A DNA stretch of 64,000 nt from Isoetes taiwanensis (GCA_021234155.1 JAJEKV010000308.1:186001-250000); one strand, 5' to 3'. Shown: positions 1 through 11,643, numbered from the stretch's first letter. The notes: generated from the sequence alone by a model not told the origin. Translations and numbers: made by a program.

Positions 1-961
1 TATCACGCCACCCCTTGGTGACCCGAACCCATTGCAATGCCATTTCTCGCTTACCGGTGAGTTTGACAAGCGGATAGAAACGGACCTTGGCCCGCGGATC
101 AGGAGTTACGTGACATTTGGGAGAGTTTGGCTAAGGAAGCTACCATACGGATGCGGGCGTGGCTTTTCGTGTTTATAAGAAAAGAGGGCAATTTATTATA
201 TCCACAAGGATAAGTTGTGTGTCTGCCCCGGACTTGAGTGCGGAAACTCATTCTTCATGACACACACAATAGCCCTATATTTGGACGCGGGGTTTATGAA
301 AACCTACTTTAAGATTCGCTCCGGTTATTTCGGCCTTCTATGAAGAAGGACATTGCCAAATATATTAGGCGTGTCGGGTGTGCGGCCGAGACTAAAAGCG
401 AGCACGTTAAGAATCCTAGGTGAGCTACAACCTGCGGATGTGCCCAATGCCAAATGGGAAGTGATAACCATGGATTTTATTGTGGGCCTTCAAGGACTCT
501 CAGGGATATGATGCTTTGATGGTTGTGGTCGACAAATTGTCGAAAATGGCTCATTTCTTGCCATGTTGTACCCGCGGATACGACCTTTGATCTTGCTCAC
601 GCTATTTGCCAAGGAAATCTTCAGATTACGGAATGCCACAGTAATTGTGTGGGATAGGGATCCCAAATTTGTGGCGCGTGCGGAAGATTTCTTTACCACC
701 ATTCAGACCAAGCTTGCTATGAGCACGACATATCATCCTCAAAGCGGATGGCTAGGCGAGGCGGACCAATCGCATTATAGAGGATATGCTAAGAAGTTAT
801 GTATGGAGTAAGCAATCACAATGGGGTGACTATATTTATACGGTGAGAGTTTGCTTATACTTGATATGAAGCGAGGAATCTTCGGGATGTCTCCCTTTAT
901 GATAAATTATGGTTATCAATGCCTTACCCGGATACATGGCATAACCGAGTCTCTAAAGTAG
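1..961 (+). pseudogene. Integrase core, family A copy 1 (broken)
   Basis: Integrase of a Ty3/gypsy element, which would join element DNA to the host chromosome. Readable blocks are the first catalytic Asp in TMDFIVGL (Asp codon near 472), the KLSKMAHFLP block, and the second Asp in DRDPKF (near 653). The third catalytic residue should lie in the TER-type motif near 750, but the sequence there is scrambled (WLGEADQ). Several frameshifts separate the blocks. The reading frame is then cut at 962-966 by the nested LTR element and resumes after 3,867. The same break exists in the second copy, so this copy was probably not making integrase when it moved, unless the insert is spliced out or enzyme is supplied in trans. 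Confidence 0.85.
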
Positions 962-966
962 AGGTT

Positions 967-1559
967 TGTAATCCACGAGAATGGACCAAACCCCAAGCTG
1001 AAGCGAGAATGCAAAAAATATATGCATCGTTTAGCCACACCTCTACAAAACAAATAGATTAACACAAATTGCAGATGAAGAATGGAACAAGAGATCAAAA
1101 CACCTCAATTGCACAACCAAATCATAATCTAGATAATCACGGAGGTTCATCCTCCTCTTCATTATTATTTCTTCCATGGAACACTCTATACAAAATGGAT
1201 AATCTCCTCAAAAGAGCAAGAGTGTGAGAGAGAGAATGAGGAGACGTACCCCTCCTCTTAAACTTACACATCAAATCTCCTCCATTCATCTTTAAGCAAT
1301 CTCCACCATTAGATCTCAATAACTTACATGTCTCCTAGGATTTAAGCCACTTCACCCCCATGCTTTAACCATTGAAAAGGACTTTTATACACCTTCAAGT
1401 CCATAAGTTCAACTTCTATACATCATAAATGCTTCATCCCCAATATTTTCACATTTTTTACATTTTCTCCACATTACACCCATAGTGTTCTCCATTTATG
1501 CACACATTTCATCAATTTAAGCACATCATGCAAAAATAGTCAAGAAAAAACGCACAACA
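967..1559. repeat. LTR of family D copy 1 (left)
   Basis: 593-bp direct repeat starting TGTAATCCACG and ending CGCACAACA. It matches 3,278-3,862 almost base for base and the two LTRs of the second D copy. Confidence 0.9.
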
Positions 1560-3277
1560 TTATTCCCCCCCAAGATTATTCATCGTCCCGATGAATTTTT
1601 CAAAAATCTTTTCTTTGATCTTCATGTCTTCAACTTGGTCCTCTAATAGCATCACAACTTAACAAAAATCCAATGTCCAAATGTCTTCAAGCCTTCAAAA
1701 ACATCTATAGAAGTCTTCCAAGGAAAAAAAATACTAAAAACTTCTAACATCACTTCATCTTCATCAATTATAGGGTGGCAAGTCCCATCCAGGTCAGTGG
1801 CACCCTCGCTCTACTGCCCAGTATGGCGCTCTATCCCTTTCATAACACTTATAAATTTTCATCACATTTTACATAGGTCATGAGATGATGCTGCCTTTCT
1901 AGGTCAGCACATCCATCATGCCATCCATAATCACTTAAATAAAAATAAAACTTGTACAACTTCATTTGATAGCTTGAATTCTTGAAAAAACTTGGAAATT
2001 AGATCCAATCGAATTGCAAAAGCATAAACACTAACCACATAATCTTGATCTTCCTAATATGGCATTTGACTTGAATAGGCTTGTTTCTGGATAAATAGTC
2101 TTCTCTGAACATTGATGGTCTTCAAAAATATTAAAATTCCAAACAACAATGGTTGATTCTTCAAAGGAACTTCAATTCTTAAGTAATATTTGGGAATATG
2201 TTTTGGGCACATATATATGCTTGCATAAATAATATGGTCAAGTGCAATATTGGGACTTTAACTTGGTCTTGGGACTTTGCTAAAAATATGAACTTGGTGC
2301 GGATTTGAGCGGCCGAACCTCGCATTTGCTACTACATCTCTTACCATCCCATTCCAATTACTTTTGAAAAATTTTTCACTATCTTTTTTGTATTAAGCGA
2401 CTTTTACTTCTTTTTCTTTTTATTTTTCTTCTTCTTTTTCTGCTACTACTCAAATGCTTGGCGATGGTGGTTAGGGTATCGGAAGCAGATCGGTTTAGGG
2501 CTTCTTTCTTCCGCGGGTCCATCGAGCAGAGATGGCAAGGCGGAGTAAGGTATGGCTGCGAAGCTTGTAACAAAGGTTTGGCTATGGCATCCGCGGTGGC
2601 GGCATTCGACTCCTCTTCTACGATTTTTTTTCATCATGGCGGATCGGCAATGGCTAGCGAGAATCGAATGCCCTCACGATGGTCACGCTTGGGCAAATCG
2701 CCAATCCCTCCTCTTGGGTTTTTGCGGGGCTCGGGTGCGGCATTCGGCCAGGCGGTTGGATATAGCCAATTTAGGGTATGGGGATCTAACGAGAAGAAGC
2801 GGTCGATATGGTAGAAACCGCCGAAGGTATGGGCGTCGAGGCGGATGGCAAAAGCGATGCGGCAAGAATAAAGCAAGGAATGATGGGATATGGTTTTCCC
2901 TTTGCGGTATGGCACGAAGATCGTGAAGGCGGGCAAGGCAAAGCTGTAGATTTTTCGAGAAAAAGGTAAACCAATATCAAGAGGAATCTACGGAGGCTAG
3001 CTTTAGTTGGCTTTCTTCAATCAAATCGACAAGAATATGTAAATTTGTTTTACTTTTATTGCTTCCATTCTTATTGTCTTTGGCCGGATAAATAAAGCAT
3101 TCAAATCATACCTCTTGATTCTTTGCTTCAAAAGTCAATTGAGAGATGGCGGTTTTCTTGCTTTGAGATAATATCGGACATATCACCATATATTCTTTAT
3201 TCCAAATGAAGAATTGCTCCATATAATTGTATTCTTTCTTTGATAGAATCTTGCTATTCTCATAATGCCCCCACTTA

Positions 3278-3862
3278 TGTAATCCACGGAATGGACCAAA
3301 CCCCAATTTGGCGAGAATGCAAAATATATGCATCAGTGCGCCACCTCTACCAACAAATAGATTAACACAAATTGCGGATGAAGAATGGAACAAGAGATCA
3401 AAACACCTCAATTGCACAACCAAATCATAATCTAGATAATCACGGAGGTTCATCCTCCTCTTCATTATTTATTTCTTCCATGGAACCTCTATACAAAATG
3501 GATAATCTCCTCAAAAGAGCAAAAGTGTGAGAGAGAGAATGAGGAGGCGTACCCCTCCTCTTAAACTTACACATCAAATCTCCTCCATTCATCTTTAAGC
3601 AATCTCCACCATTAGATCTCCAATAACTTACATGTCTCCTAGGATTGCGCCACTTCACCCCATGCTTTAACCATTGAAAAGGACTTTTTATACACCTTCA
3701 AGTCCATAAGTTCAACTTCTATACATCATAAATGCTTCATCCCCAATATTTTCACATTTTTACATTTTCTCCACATTACACCCATAGTGTTCTCCATTTA
3801 TGCACACATTTCATCAATTTAAGCACATCATGCAAAATAGTCAAGAAAAAAGCAGCACAACA
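3278..3862. repeat. LTR of family D copy 1 (right)
   Basis: 585-bp partner of the left LTR, followed directly by the AGGTT target duplication. The run GCCCCCACTTA just inside it is, on the minus strand, the proposed primer-binding region. Confidence 0.9.
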
Positions 3863-4495
3863 AGGTTTCTCAACAACTCCTCTTGGAGATGCAAATTTGG
3901 TCGAAGAAGTTTAGGTGGTTATTTATTATTTATTTGCCGAGCCGAGGAGAAAAGTGTAGCCGACAAACACAGAACCCCCGCATTTTTCGGTGGGCTGACT
4001 CGTTTGGCTTAAGATTAAAGTGAAACAAGCCAAGCTTAAGATCTAAAACTGCAAAGAAGTTGGCACCTAGATGGGCTGGACCGTTCAAAATTCTTGGCGT
4101 GTGGGAGGCGGGCATATCGTTTGGAATTGCCACCCGGCAAAGATTCACAAGGTTTTCACGTGAGTCTTACGAAACAACATACCCCTGATCCGGAGGAGGT
4201 TTGGATTCCCCAACCCTCCTAGAAATGACGAAGAGCAAGCTGGAAATAGTGCGAAGCTCTTCTTGATCGAGCTTACAAGCAAACCAGAAGGACTCAAATG
4301 TTGCAATACTTGGTTAAATGGAAACACTTACCAGTTGAGGATGCTACGTGGGTAATGAAGATAGACCTTGACAAGCACTATCCGGACTTTATGCGGGAAT
4401 CTCAAGGCCGCACCATCAACGATGCTATCAACCCAGATCGGTCGGTGGCTTAGAAGCTTGATTGTCGGTAGCGCCTTAGAGGGCAAGATGCATAA
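3863..4495 (+). pseudogene. Integrase C-terminus and chromodomain, family A copy 1 (damaged)
   Basis: Continuation of integrase after the nested element. It is homologous to the intact 209-residue block at 21,450-22,076. Readable pieces include the LAPRWAGPF-type SH3-like segment and the chromodomain block with YLVKWKHLPVEDATWV (about 4,300-4,355). The N-terminal part is scrambled where the intact copy reads through GCTGCACGCAGCCGTCAG; here the same stretch reads TTTGCCGAGCCGAGGAG, so the damage coincides with CTG/CAG sites. In chromoviruses the chromodomain steers integration toward methylated-histone chromatin. Confidence 0.85.
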
Positions 4496-5032
4496 GTAGA
4501 TAATAACAATAACAGATGATGAGATCACCCTGTGTTCTCTAGGACGTGGGTACTGTCAATAGTGACTTGACCACAACTTGTTGCAGAGCATATAGTTGAT
4601 AACAGCCTAAGGAACTGCAAACCATAGACATGATAGCTTTCCCCATAGACAGTAAATTCTTTTAATTGTTATGAGGGGGTTGTCCCTTCAACCACAACTT
4701 CTTCATATGTACTAACATCTTTGGTAATGCGGGCCCGATAAACGATCGTGCCCTGCCCATGTTAGAGGGTTACTGATGACCCGACCTCTTCAGTTTTGCT
4801 TTGCCTTCATGTCTTGTTTATCGTTCCACGGATTTCGATCCTAAATTGTTTGACTATGATAATCATGTTGAATGCACCACGGTGCTTGAAATGTTTTGCA
4901 AACCTTAAAGTTGAATATATGTATTACTTTTCCGAAAAATAACGGATTATCTTCCGTCATAATGTATTTCTTTGTACATTTCCAACTAACCCCAATCTTT
5001 GAGGGGCGACATAAATTCTAAGGAGCGGAGAA
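4496..5032 (+). other. 3' non-coding region and polypurine tract, family A copy 1
   Basis: No credible ORF. It aligns closely with 22,077-22,604 of copy A2. The last bases before the LTR (AAGGAGCGGAGAA) are the polypurine tract that would prime plus-strand DNA synthesis. Confidence 0.75.
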
Positions 5033-6587
5033 TGTGACGTTCCAAGTATTTATACGGTGTACGTATAAATATTGAACACGTCACTCGGTATAGGTACGCC
5101 ACCTGGGGTATGATAACCTAGGGGGTTGGCCACAATGGATTTAATTAGCTATGTTAACCAGATTATAAAGGATAATTATCTAAGGACATGTGATTAAGTC
5201 AATCCATAGTAGGAAGGCGCCATTTGGCATGAACCAGGTGGCTAGCATGAGGATTGCTAAACTAGGCCACCAAAGGGAAGCGCCATCCTCATATCAGCCC
5301 AATATAGGAGCAGCTGAGCGCTCAAGAAGCAGTTGCTGTTCGTCCCCAGATCGCCAAGATACCCTCTACACCGTTTTGCTACCCGATGCAGTACCATGGA
5401 AGCACCCCTTGACAACGGGTCCAGCCGAAACTCTGGTTAGTGGTAGTTAACTTGCAAATTGTAGAATAATACTCTAGTATTCTTTCCTGGTTGGTTTTGG
5501 GTGAGATTAACCCTTCTTTGGTAATTAGGAATACTTTTCAATTATGAATGACGCTCTGTATGGAATGGTCGATGTCTCTATGAGTTAGTTTAGTAGTTTC
5601 CGTAAGCAGGGGGATTACTTGGGGGGTAGAGGCCTCTGAGCTTGAGTATAGAATGCTCCTAGTAGTCCTTTAACACCCTACTAGTTTTCGGCCTGTGCAC
5701 AAGAGCCCACCGGGTCATAGACGCTATGGCCTGGCTTAGCACCAGATAAGGGGACTTGGTGGTGAAGTAGGGGGTGGGGTATTGCCACGAGCATAAAGGC
5801 TCCCGAGACTCCTCATTGAGCTAGGCACGATAGCGGTCCACGTGGAGGGCGAGGTATGGGTCGACCTCCACAGGTGTAGTGGTGTGACCCGTATGGGGCA
5901 CCATGCACTTTGAGTAGAATTAGGGTGAGTAAAGTGAATGCACGGATGCGGGGGTGGCTGATGCGGACACGTATTCTCTAGCTCACCCACAACACCAGCT
6001 GTGATCACGGAGGGGCGCCTCCCGAGCCTGCCTCATCGGACCAGTGTCATGAACTTTGGAGTAGACTCAAGGGTGATCCACGAGTCTGCGTCTCGGAAGG
6101 CTATAAGCGAAGCCATAGCGTGAATCGACCCATCCGCAAAGTGCATTGGAGGGCGGATGGAGTGGACAACCCTAGCCGATGTTCTATGCCGATAGCGCCA
6201 TGCCAAGATTGGGTCTGCTGATCTCCGAGACCCGGTAGTCGGTAGCTCCCCACTAGAGTCCTGGTAGGGGTAGAACTTTGGGCTTTTGGGTGTCTTCTTA
6301 GTTAGATGCATATTACGTATTTGTTAGTAGTTGGATGGATCGCCACCCTTCGTGGTGGCCACTTATTATGATTTATGTTGTGTGCTAACCCTTGTATTCA
6401 TGCTCCGCGGCGTAGAAGCCCAAAGCGTGGGCCGAATGACCCCTCCGTGTCCTTCACCTGAGCGTCTTTATGTAGACGGCCCAGGTTAGATGGAGGGCCC
6501 TGCTCATGGCTGTGATGAATGGTCGCCATGGGAGGAAAGTCCCCGTATGTATACGGTAGGGGTAAATTATATATTGCAGGGGCGTCA
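5033..6587 (+). repeat. 3' LTR of family A copy 1
   Basis: About 1,555 bp, beginning TGTGACGTTCCAAG and ending near GGGCGTCA. It aligns along its length with 8,352-9,932 and 22,605-24,147. Many short differences lie at sites where one copy reads CAG or CTG and another reads CGG, CCGG or CTTTG: CACCAGCTGTG here, CACCACTGTG in the A2 5' LTR, CACCCTTTGTG in the A2 3' LTR. Confidence 0.9.
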
Positions 6588-8351
6588 CATCCACAAGTTG
6601 GTGCGGCTTCACGGCACCAATCAGACCACCAAATTCGCCTCACGGCTTACCAACTTTGGATTGCCAATGGCAAACAAGGCCCGCGTCCCGTTCTTCAGAA
6701 GCCACCTCGCGCGCCTCAGCAATCTACCTTTCAGACCCTTAAGCTGACTTATCCAACCTTTGGCAACACGAAGGCAAACCATTAGACCAAAGTGCTCGGG
6801 CCCACATGGAAGAATTTGAGGCTACGGCTGTCCTAAATGGTCATGCACAACCTCAACTTGAAATTCCATATCTTTTCCACCACCTTTGCGTGGCTCGGGG
6901 ATAGGTTCAATCTGTATCGTTTTATCATAATCGTATTTTTCGTTTGATCTGGCACAAATTTGGCGTTTAATCGTCAAAAATATGGCTAAAACAATTCCGT
7001 GAAAAACTTTCGGCGTAAGCAAAACAACTGTTTAAACTACGCGAAGATGCGGTTCAGCGTAAGCGGCTGTTATTTTTACTACAGCGAACCCGATAGTTTG
7101 GCGTAAAAGCGAAATGAGCCCATTTAAACTACGTGAAAAACTTATCTTGGCGTAAAGCGAAAACGATCGCTTTCAGCATCAGCGGCAGCGCTCAGTATAT
7201 GCCGAAAACTTATTAGCCCGAAACCGCCCGGCTTACAGCGAACGCCCGCCCAGCGTCGCCCAACGCAAAAGAATGCTACCTTGAACAAAAAGTTTGTCGC
7301 GAGCTTATCTGCCAAACACGAAAAGAGTTCGCGTGAAGCGAACATTAAGGCAAACTGCAGCGTGGGGATTCGGCGTGGCGAAACTTGAACTTAAACTGGC
7401 GAGAAAGAAAGTTCGTAAAAGCGAACAAAGGTTTAAACACGGCGAAACTTTTTCCGGGCGTGAGTATTAAATACAAAAATACGTATTTTTCCCAAAAATA
7501 CGTTATTTTTGCACTTTATCGTCTGAAAAAATAGTTTCATACGTCTGAGAACCTATCCTGCGTGGCTCTCCTCACCAATGGCTTATGTCCAACAAAAGCC
7601 ACTTTGGAAACAAGATTGGTCGGAAATGGCGCTTTTCTTTCTCACTATGGAACCGCGGATGATGATTAACTTCATCTCAAGCAACTCAATGACCTTCAAC
7701 AAGAGCCCCGGAGTCCGCCGAGGATTTTGCAGATCGACTTCATATCTTTTTCGGCCAAACTCAAAGAGTACGACCGCAGGCGGATCTTGGTCCGGTTTCT
7801 CCAAGGACTTCCTCCAGCTATCCGACTCATGGTGAATACAGCTGGCAAGACTTTGGGCGGGGCTATCGACCTGTCAATCACTCACTCAGTCAATGTTTCC
7901 TCAGTGGCGTGGCTCTTGGGGAGCTCCCTTTCATACCACCAGTCATGGTTCCCAGTGGCCGTCCAACCTCAACACGCCAATCTGGCGGTATGATCAAATC
8001 TACAGTGCCATATCTGCAAACATCAAAGGCCACTTGGCAAATGAGTGCAATTCCACCAATGGCCCGCCTCATTGTAAGCGATGCAACATGTGCAATCATG
8101 CCGCGGAAGAGTGCACTCGCACTCATCCTACACCTTTCGCAACAATTTTGGTTTATCAAGTGCAAACAACACCTCGGCAACAATCGCAATATCGGCCGCA
8201 ACCCACTGCGGGCTCAACCCAATCAACTCTATCGACCAGCGGGGCAACAAGGGGACCCAACACCGCCCCCTTGCGGTCCTTCTAAAGCTCGATGTTATCA
8301 TCTTTATCACGAATGGGGTCATACCACCACGGCATGTCCTCAACTTCCCTT
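6588..8351 (+). pseudogene. Family B gag fragment, cut by element A2
   Basis: Gag (capsid/nucleocapsid) of a second Ty3/gypsy family, in several frames. The first 200 bp (readable as YQLWIANGKQG) also occur after the 3' LTR of A2. A middle stretch (about 6,990-7,450) has repeated lysine/arginine-rich KLRE-like coding motifs. The capsid part is clear at 7,725-7,865 (SFSAKLKEYDRRR, RFLQGLPPAIRLM). Zinc knuckles follow: one with a one-base disruption (CHIC then GHLANEC, about 8,006-8,050), one intact CKRCNMCNHAAEEC (about 8,073-8,114), and a third degraded GHTTTAC. The fragment stops at 8,351, where the 5' LTR of A2 begins. No LTR of family B is visible upstream. Confidence 0.75.
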
Positions 8352-9932
8352 TGTGGCGTTCCAAGTATTTATACGATTGTCGCATTATAAATATTGAACA
8401 AATCACTTTCGGTATAAATACGCCACACGGGGTATGATAACCTAGGGGTTGGCCACAATGGATTTAATTAGCTATGTTAACCCAGATTATAAAGGATAAT
8501 TATCTAAGGACATGTGATTAAGTCAATCCATAGTAGGAAGGCGCCATTTGGCATGAACGGTGGCTAGCATGAGGATTGCTAAACTAGGCCACCAAAGGGG
8601 GCGCCATCCTCATATCAGCCCAATATCGACCCGACAAAGCGCCGGGGGCGGTGGCGCTCAAGAAGCGATTCTTTGATTTAGATCCCGGATCGCCAAGATA
8701 CCCTCTACTGTATTTTGCTACCCGATGCAGTTACCATGGAAGCACCCTTGACAGCAGGTCCGGCCCGAAACTCGGTTAGTGGTAGTTAACGCAAATTGTA
8801 GAATAATACTCTAGTATTCTTTCTGGTTGGTTTTGGGTGAGATTAACCCTTCTTTGGTAATTAGGAATACTTTTCAATTATGAATGGCCTTTCTGTATGG
8901 AATGGTCGATGTCTCTATGAGTTAGTTTAGTAGTTTCTCGTAAGAGGGGGATTAACAGGGGGTAGAGGCCTCTCGAGCTTGAGTATAGAATGCTCCTAGT
9001 AGTCCTTTAACACCCTACTAGTTTTTGATTTTGTGCACAAGAGCCCACGGGTCATAGACGCTATGGCCCGGCTTAGCACCGGATAAGGGGCCGAGTGGTG
9101 AAGTGGGGGTGGGGTCTTGCACGAGCATAAAAGGCTCCCGAGACTCCTCACAGTGGGCTAGGCCTGATAGCCGGTCACGTGGAGGGCCGGGTATGGGTCG
9201 ACACTCCACGGGTGTAGTGGTGTGACCCGGTATGAGGGCACCATGCACTTTGAGTAAAATTAGGGTGAGTAAGCCCTGCACGGATGCGGGGGTCGCTGAT
9301 GCGGCCGCGTATTCTCTAGCTCACCCACAACACCACTGTGATGATCACGGAAGGGGCGCCTCCCGACCTGCCTCATCGGACCAGTGTCATGAACACAGGT
9401 AGACTCCAAGGGTGATCCACGGAGTGCGTCTCAGGAAGGCTATAAGCGAGAAGCCATAAGCGTGAATCGACCCATGCGCAAAGTGTGTGCGGGGAGGCGG
9501 ATGGAGTGGACAACCCTAGCCCGATGTTCTATGCCAGCCAGCGCCATGCCAAGATTGATTGCTGATCTCACGAGACCCGGCCCGTCGGTGGCTCCCCACT
9601 AGAGTCACGGTAGGGGTAGAACACAGGCTTTTGGGTGTCTTCTTAGTTAGATGCATATTACGTATTTGTTAGTAGTTAGATGGATCGCCACCCTGCATTG
9701 GTGGCCACTTATATATGATTTATCTTTGTGTGCCCCAACCCTTGTATTCATGCTTCAGCGGCGTATGCCCATCGGCGTGGGCGAATGACCCCTCGCGTGT
9801 CCTTCACGGCGTCTCTCGTAGGCGGCCGGGTTAGATGGAGGCCTGCGCCAAAGCGCTGGCGATGGTAAGCCATGGGAGGAAAGTCCCCCGTATGTATACG
9901 GTCGAAGTCGTATATATTACTGGAGGGCGTCC
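8352..9932 (+). repeat. 5' LTR of family A copy 2
   Basis: About 1,581 bp starting TGTGGCGTTCCAAG; it ends shortly before the primer-binding site (last few bases uncertain). It carries TATAAATA at 8,386-8,393, which also occurs near the start of the other LTR copies, so this may be a core promoter. Long LTRs of this kind would hold the promoter and polyadenylation signals of the element. Confidence 0.88.
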
Positions 9933-9936
9933 GCGG

Positions 9937-9948
9937 TGGTATCCGAGC
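9937..9948 (+). other. Primer-binding site (initiator Met tRNA)
   Basis: TGGTATCCGAGC just inside the 5' LTR. The usual plant site is TGGTATCAGAGC; the only change is CAG read as CCGAG minus one base, the same kind of difference seen elsewhere at CAG sites. It identifies the 5' end of element A2 and its plus-strand orientation. Confidence 0.85.
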
Positions 9949-10704
9949 GCGTGATTTCGGTTGCTTTCGAAATCATAGCGGGCTTAAACACTAACTTCGT
10001 ATACGGTAGTTAGGAGGAGGCTAAGTTAATGTGTTGTTAGTCCTCTTTGATGTTTGGTTCGGTGTTAGGTTAAATTAGGAAATTGTAGCTTCAAGAAGGA
10101 TAGAGGCGGAGGAGGGCCAAAATTGGAAGAATTGTAAATGTCGGTGAGTAGCTCAAATGGCCGGAGAAGGTCGTCCATTGGATCGGGCATACTCAAATTG
10201 CCCTAGGGCCCGGTCGTCTCCAGGCGAAAAATGGTCAAGGGCAGGCCGAAAACCCACTCGGGCGCCCGCTTGCTTTTGTCGTCTTGGGCACGGGGGTAGA
10301 AGAGCCGAAAATGCAATTCGGCCCGGCCAGGTCGGTCGAGGAGTCAGCGGGCCCAAAGTCAATCTTTCGAGGCGCCCGGAGCAACGCGTATAATGCGGCC
10401 GGGCCCGGCCCAGTATGCCCAGCGTATTTCCGCCATATAATCATTTTATAATAATAAAAATTTAAAAGTTAATAGGAAAATTTTAAAACTTTTTTAAAAA
10501 AAGTTATCTGGCCGTTCAAATTTCTTCTTGTTATTTGTTTTGCCTTGTCTTCAGCACCTTCGACCGCCAGAGCCGCTGCCCGCCATCGCAACCCGACGTG
10601 ACGTTGCTTCATCGCCCTTGTGTTTTGGGGAACCCTAGCGCCTCCCTTGCCGTTTTCCCACCACCGCCTCACCGCTTGACTTCATCGACCTTAGTGCTAC
10701 CACT
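9949..10704 (+). promoter_or_regulatory. Leader between primer site and first extra ORF
   Basis: No convincing ORF. The segment 10,430-10,510 is AT-rich. From 10,540 to 10,704 the sequence is C-rich and resembles a plant 5' untranslated region, including GGAACCCTAGCG at about 10,629, a telo-box-like motif (AACCCTA) common in promoters of plant ribosomal-protein and histone genes. This suggests, but does not prove, that the following ORF came with its own promoter. Confidence 0.4.
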
Positions 10705-11064
10705 ATGGCCAATACCAAGAGCACCATCGACCCAAAGACCCTAAGCATAGTGCAGATCTATGCCTTGATTGCCCGGCACATGGCTATGGACCCGGCCTTC
10801 ATCGACATCCTTCTGGATGAGTTGGTGAACCGTTTTGAGAATAACGATAGGATTCCCTATCCTATCTATCACTTCTCGGAGCCATTCCTGATCCGGCTGA
10901 ACCTTCGTCGGCTTTCTTACACCCTTGTCGAGCAACCTGACATGGTTATGATGCTGATTAAGTTCTATCCTCCCGAGCAAGAGGGCCATACCGAGGAGGA
11001 GGATATCAGGGCAGAAGCTGATCGCATGGGGCCTTCGCCCGGGAAGATGACCATCGGGAGGTAA
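10705..11064 (+). CDS. Unrecognised ORF in the extra region of element A2 (119 aa)
   Basis: Begins at an ATG in a reasonable context (CACTATGGCC) and runs 119 codons. The product starts MANTKSTIDPKTLSIVQIYA, is mixed alpha-helical in character, and turns acidic (HTEEEDIRAEADRMG) near its end. I recognise no family. It lies upstream of a Pro-rich and then H3-like segment in the same orientation, with a frame interruption just after 11,064, so it may be the N-terminal part of one longer protein ending in the H3 fold. It is not a known gag or pol domain. The stop may be an artefact, because the flanking sequence shows the CAG/CTG-site damage discussed in the findings. Confidence 0.45.
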   Translation: MANTKSTIDPKTLSIVQIYALIARHMAMDPAFIDILLDELVNRFENNDRIPYPIYHFSEPFLIRLNLRRLSYTLVEQPDMVMMLIKFYPPEQEGHTEEEDIRAEADRMGPSPGKMTIGR

Positions 11065-11643
11065 ATGGCCGGATACGGGCTACTCGTGGCGGGAGTGCGG
11101 TATTTAGGGGCGGCTTTGGCGTCATAGATGGCAGGAAAATGGAGGTTCCGTCTGCGAATGGGATGAAGGCTCGAGCTTCATGTAGGGAAGCCCCAATCCA
11201 CGATATCGGTCTGGATTACGACAGCGATCCAGTTGATATGAACCAGCGACAACCCGTTACCATCTTGAAACTTCTTCGCCGGCGCCCGCCCAACAATTCT
11301 TTCGGATTCAAGAAGATCGAGGAGAGCCGGGGAGTACGGGAAGAACGAGAGGCTCGCAAAGGGAGAAGAAGGCTCCAGCAAGACCAGCTGACAACCCGGG
11401 GGGCGGGGGATGCAGGCGGGTCAGGGCCCAACCCCCCGCAGACATGTGACCGTTAAGCCACGGAGGAAGGGTTTGCTTGGGAAGGCTGGCGATCAATACA
11501 AAGGATAAGATTCTGAGCATCGGTGCTTTTTGGTAAGAAATCGAGCTCCAATGTCCAGAATGGCCGGCGGGTGGATGTCCGCCAAATTGTTGGGGCCAAG
11601 ACCGTTCCTGCACCAAGAGGGCCGCCTCCAACCCCTCCTCCCG
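11065..11643 (+). other. Broken coding-like stretch before the H3 fold
   Basis: Short ORFs in all three plus frames. One (11,139-11,456) is strongly basic (REEREARKGRRRLQQ); another reads a proline-rich stretch ending PPPTPPP at about 11,610-11,640 directly before the H3-like block. It could be an N-terminal tail of the H3-like protein, but frame continuity cannot be shown from this sequence. Confidence 0.35.

Larger units (their letters stand above)
967..3862 (-). mobile_element. Family D non-autonomous LTR element, nested copy 1
   Basis: A 2.9 kb element with direct terminal repeats at 967-1,559 and 3,278-3,862, bounded by TG/CA and flanked by the 5-bp duplication AGGTT (962-966 and 3,863-3,867). 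The minus orientation is inferred because a purine tract (TTGGGGGAATAA, minus strand) abuts the LTR beginning TGTTGTGCG, while a TGG-starting sequence (TGGGGGCATTATG, minus strand) sits four bases inside the other LTR, where a primer-binding site belongs. The 1.7 kb interior has no recognisable gag or pol on either strand; its GC-richer part (about 2,450-3,000) has only short ORFs. This is the layout of a LARD/TRIM-like element mobilised in trans. Confidence 0.88.
1..6587 (+). mobile_element. Ty3/gypsy chromovirus, family A copy 1 (3' part)
   Basis: The right part of an LTR retrotransposon, entering the window inside integrase. Base 1 aligns with base 17,572 of the complete copy at 8,352-24,147, and the match continues through integrase, a nested LTR element, the chromodomain, the 3' non-coding region and the 3' LTR. 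Integrase motifs and a C-terminal chromodomain place it among chromoviruses. The copy differs from the complete one mostly by small substitutions and indels at CAG/CTG sites. Its 5' half lies outside the window. The right flank (6,588 onward) is also shared with the other copy, so the pair may come from duplication of a larger block and not from two independent insertions. Confidence 0.9.

Noticed and set aside
967-3862. Family D insert as an intron of integrase
   Set aside because: It has LTRs, TG/CA ends and a 5-bp duplication, and no GT/AG at its borders.
967-3862. Plus-strand orientation of family D
   Set aside because: Neither a TGG-starting primer site after the left LTR nor a purine tract before the right LTR exists on the plus strand.
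8347-8351. CCCTT as target duplication of A2
   Set aside because: The right flank begins TCCAC; no CCCTT follows the 3' LTR.
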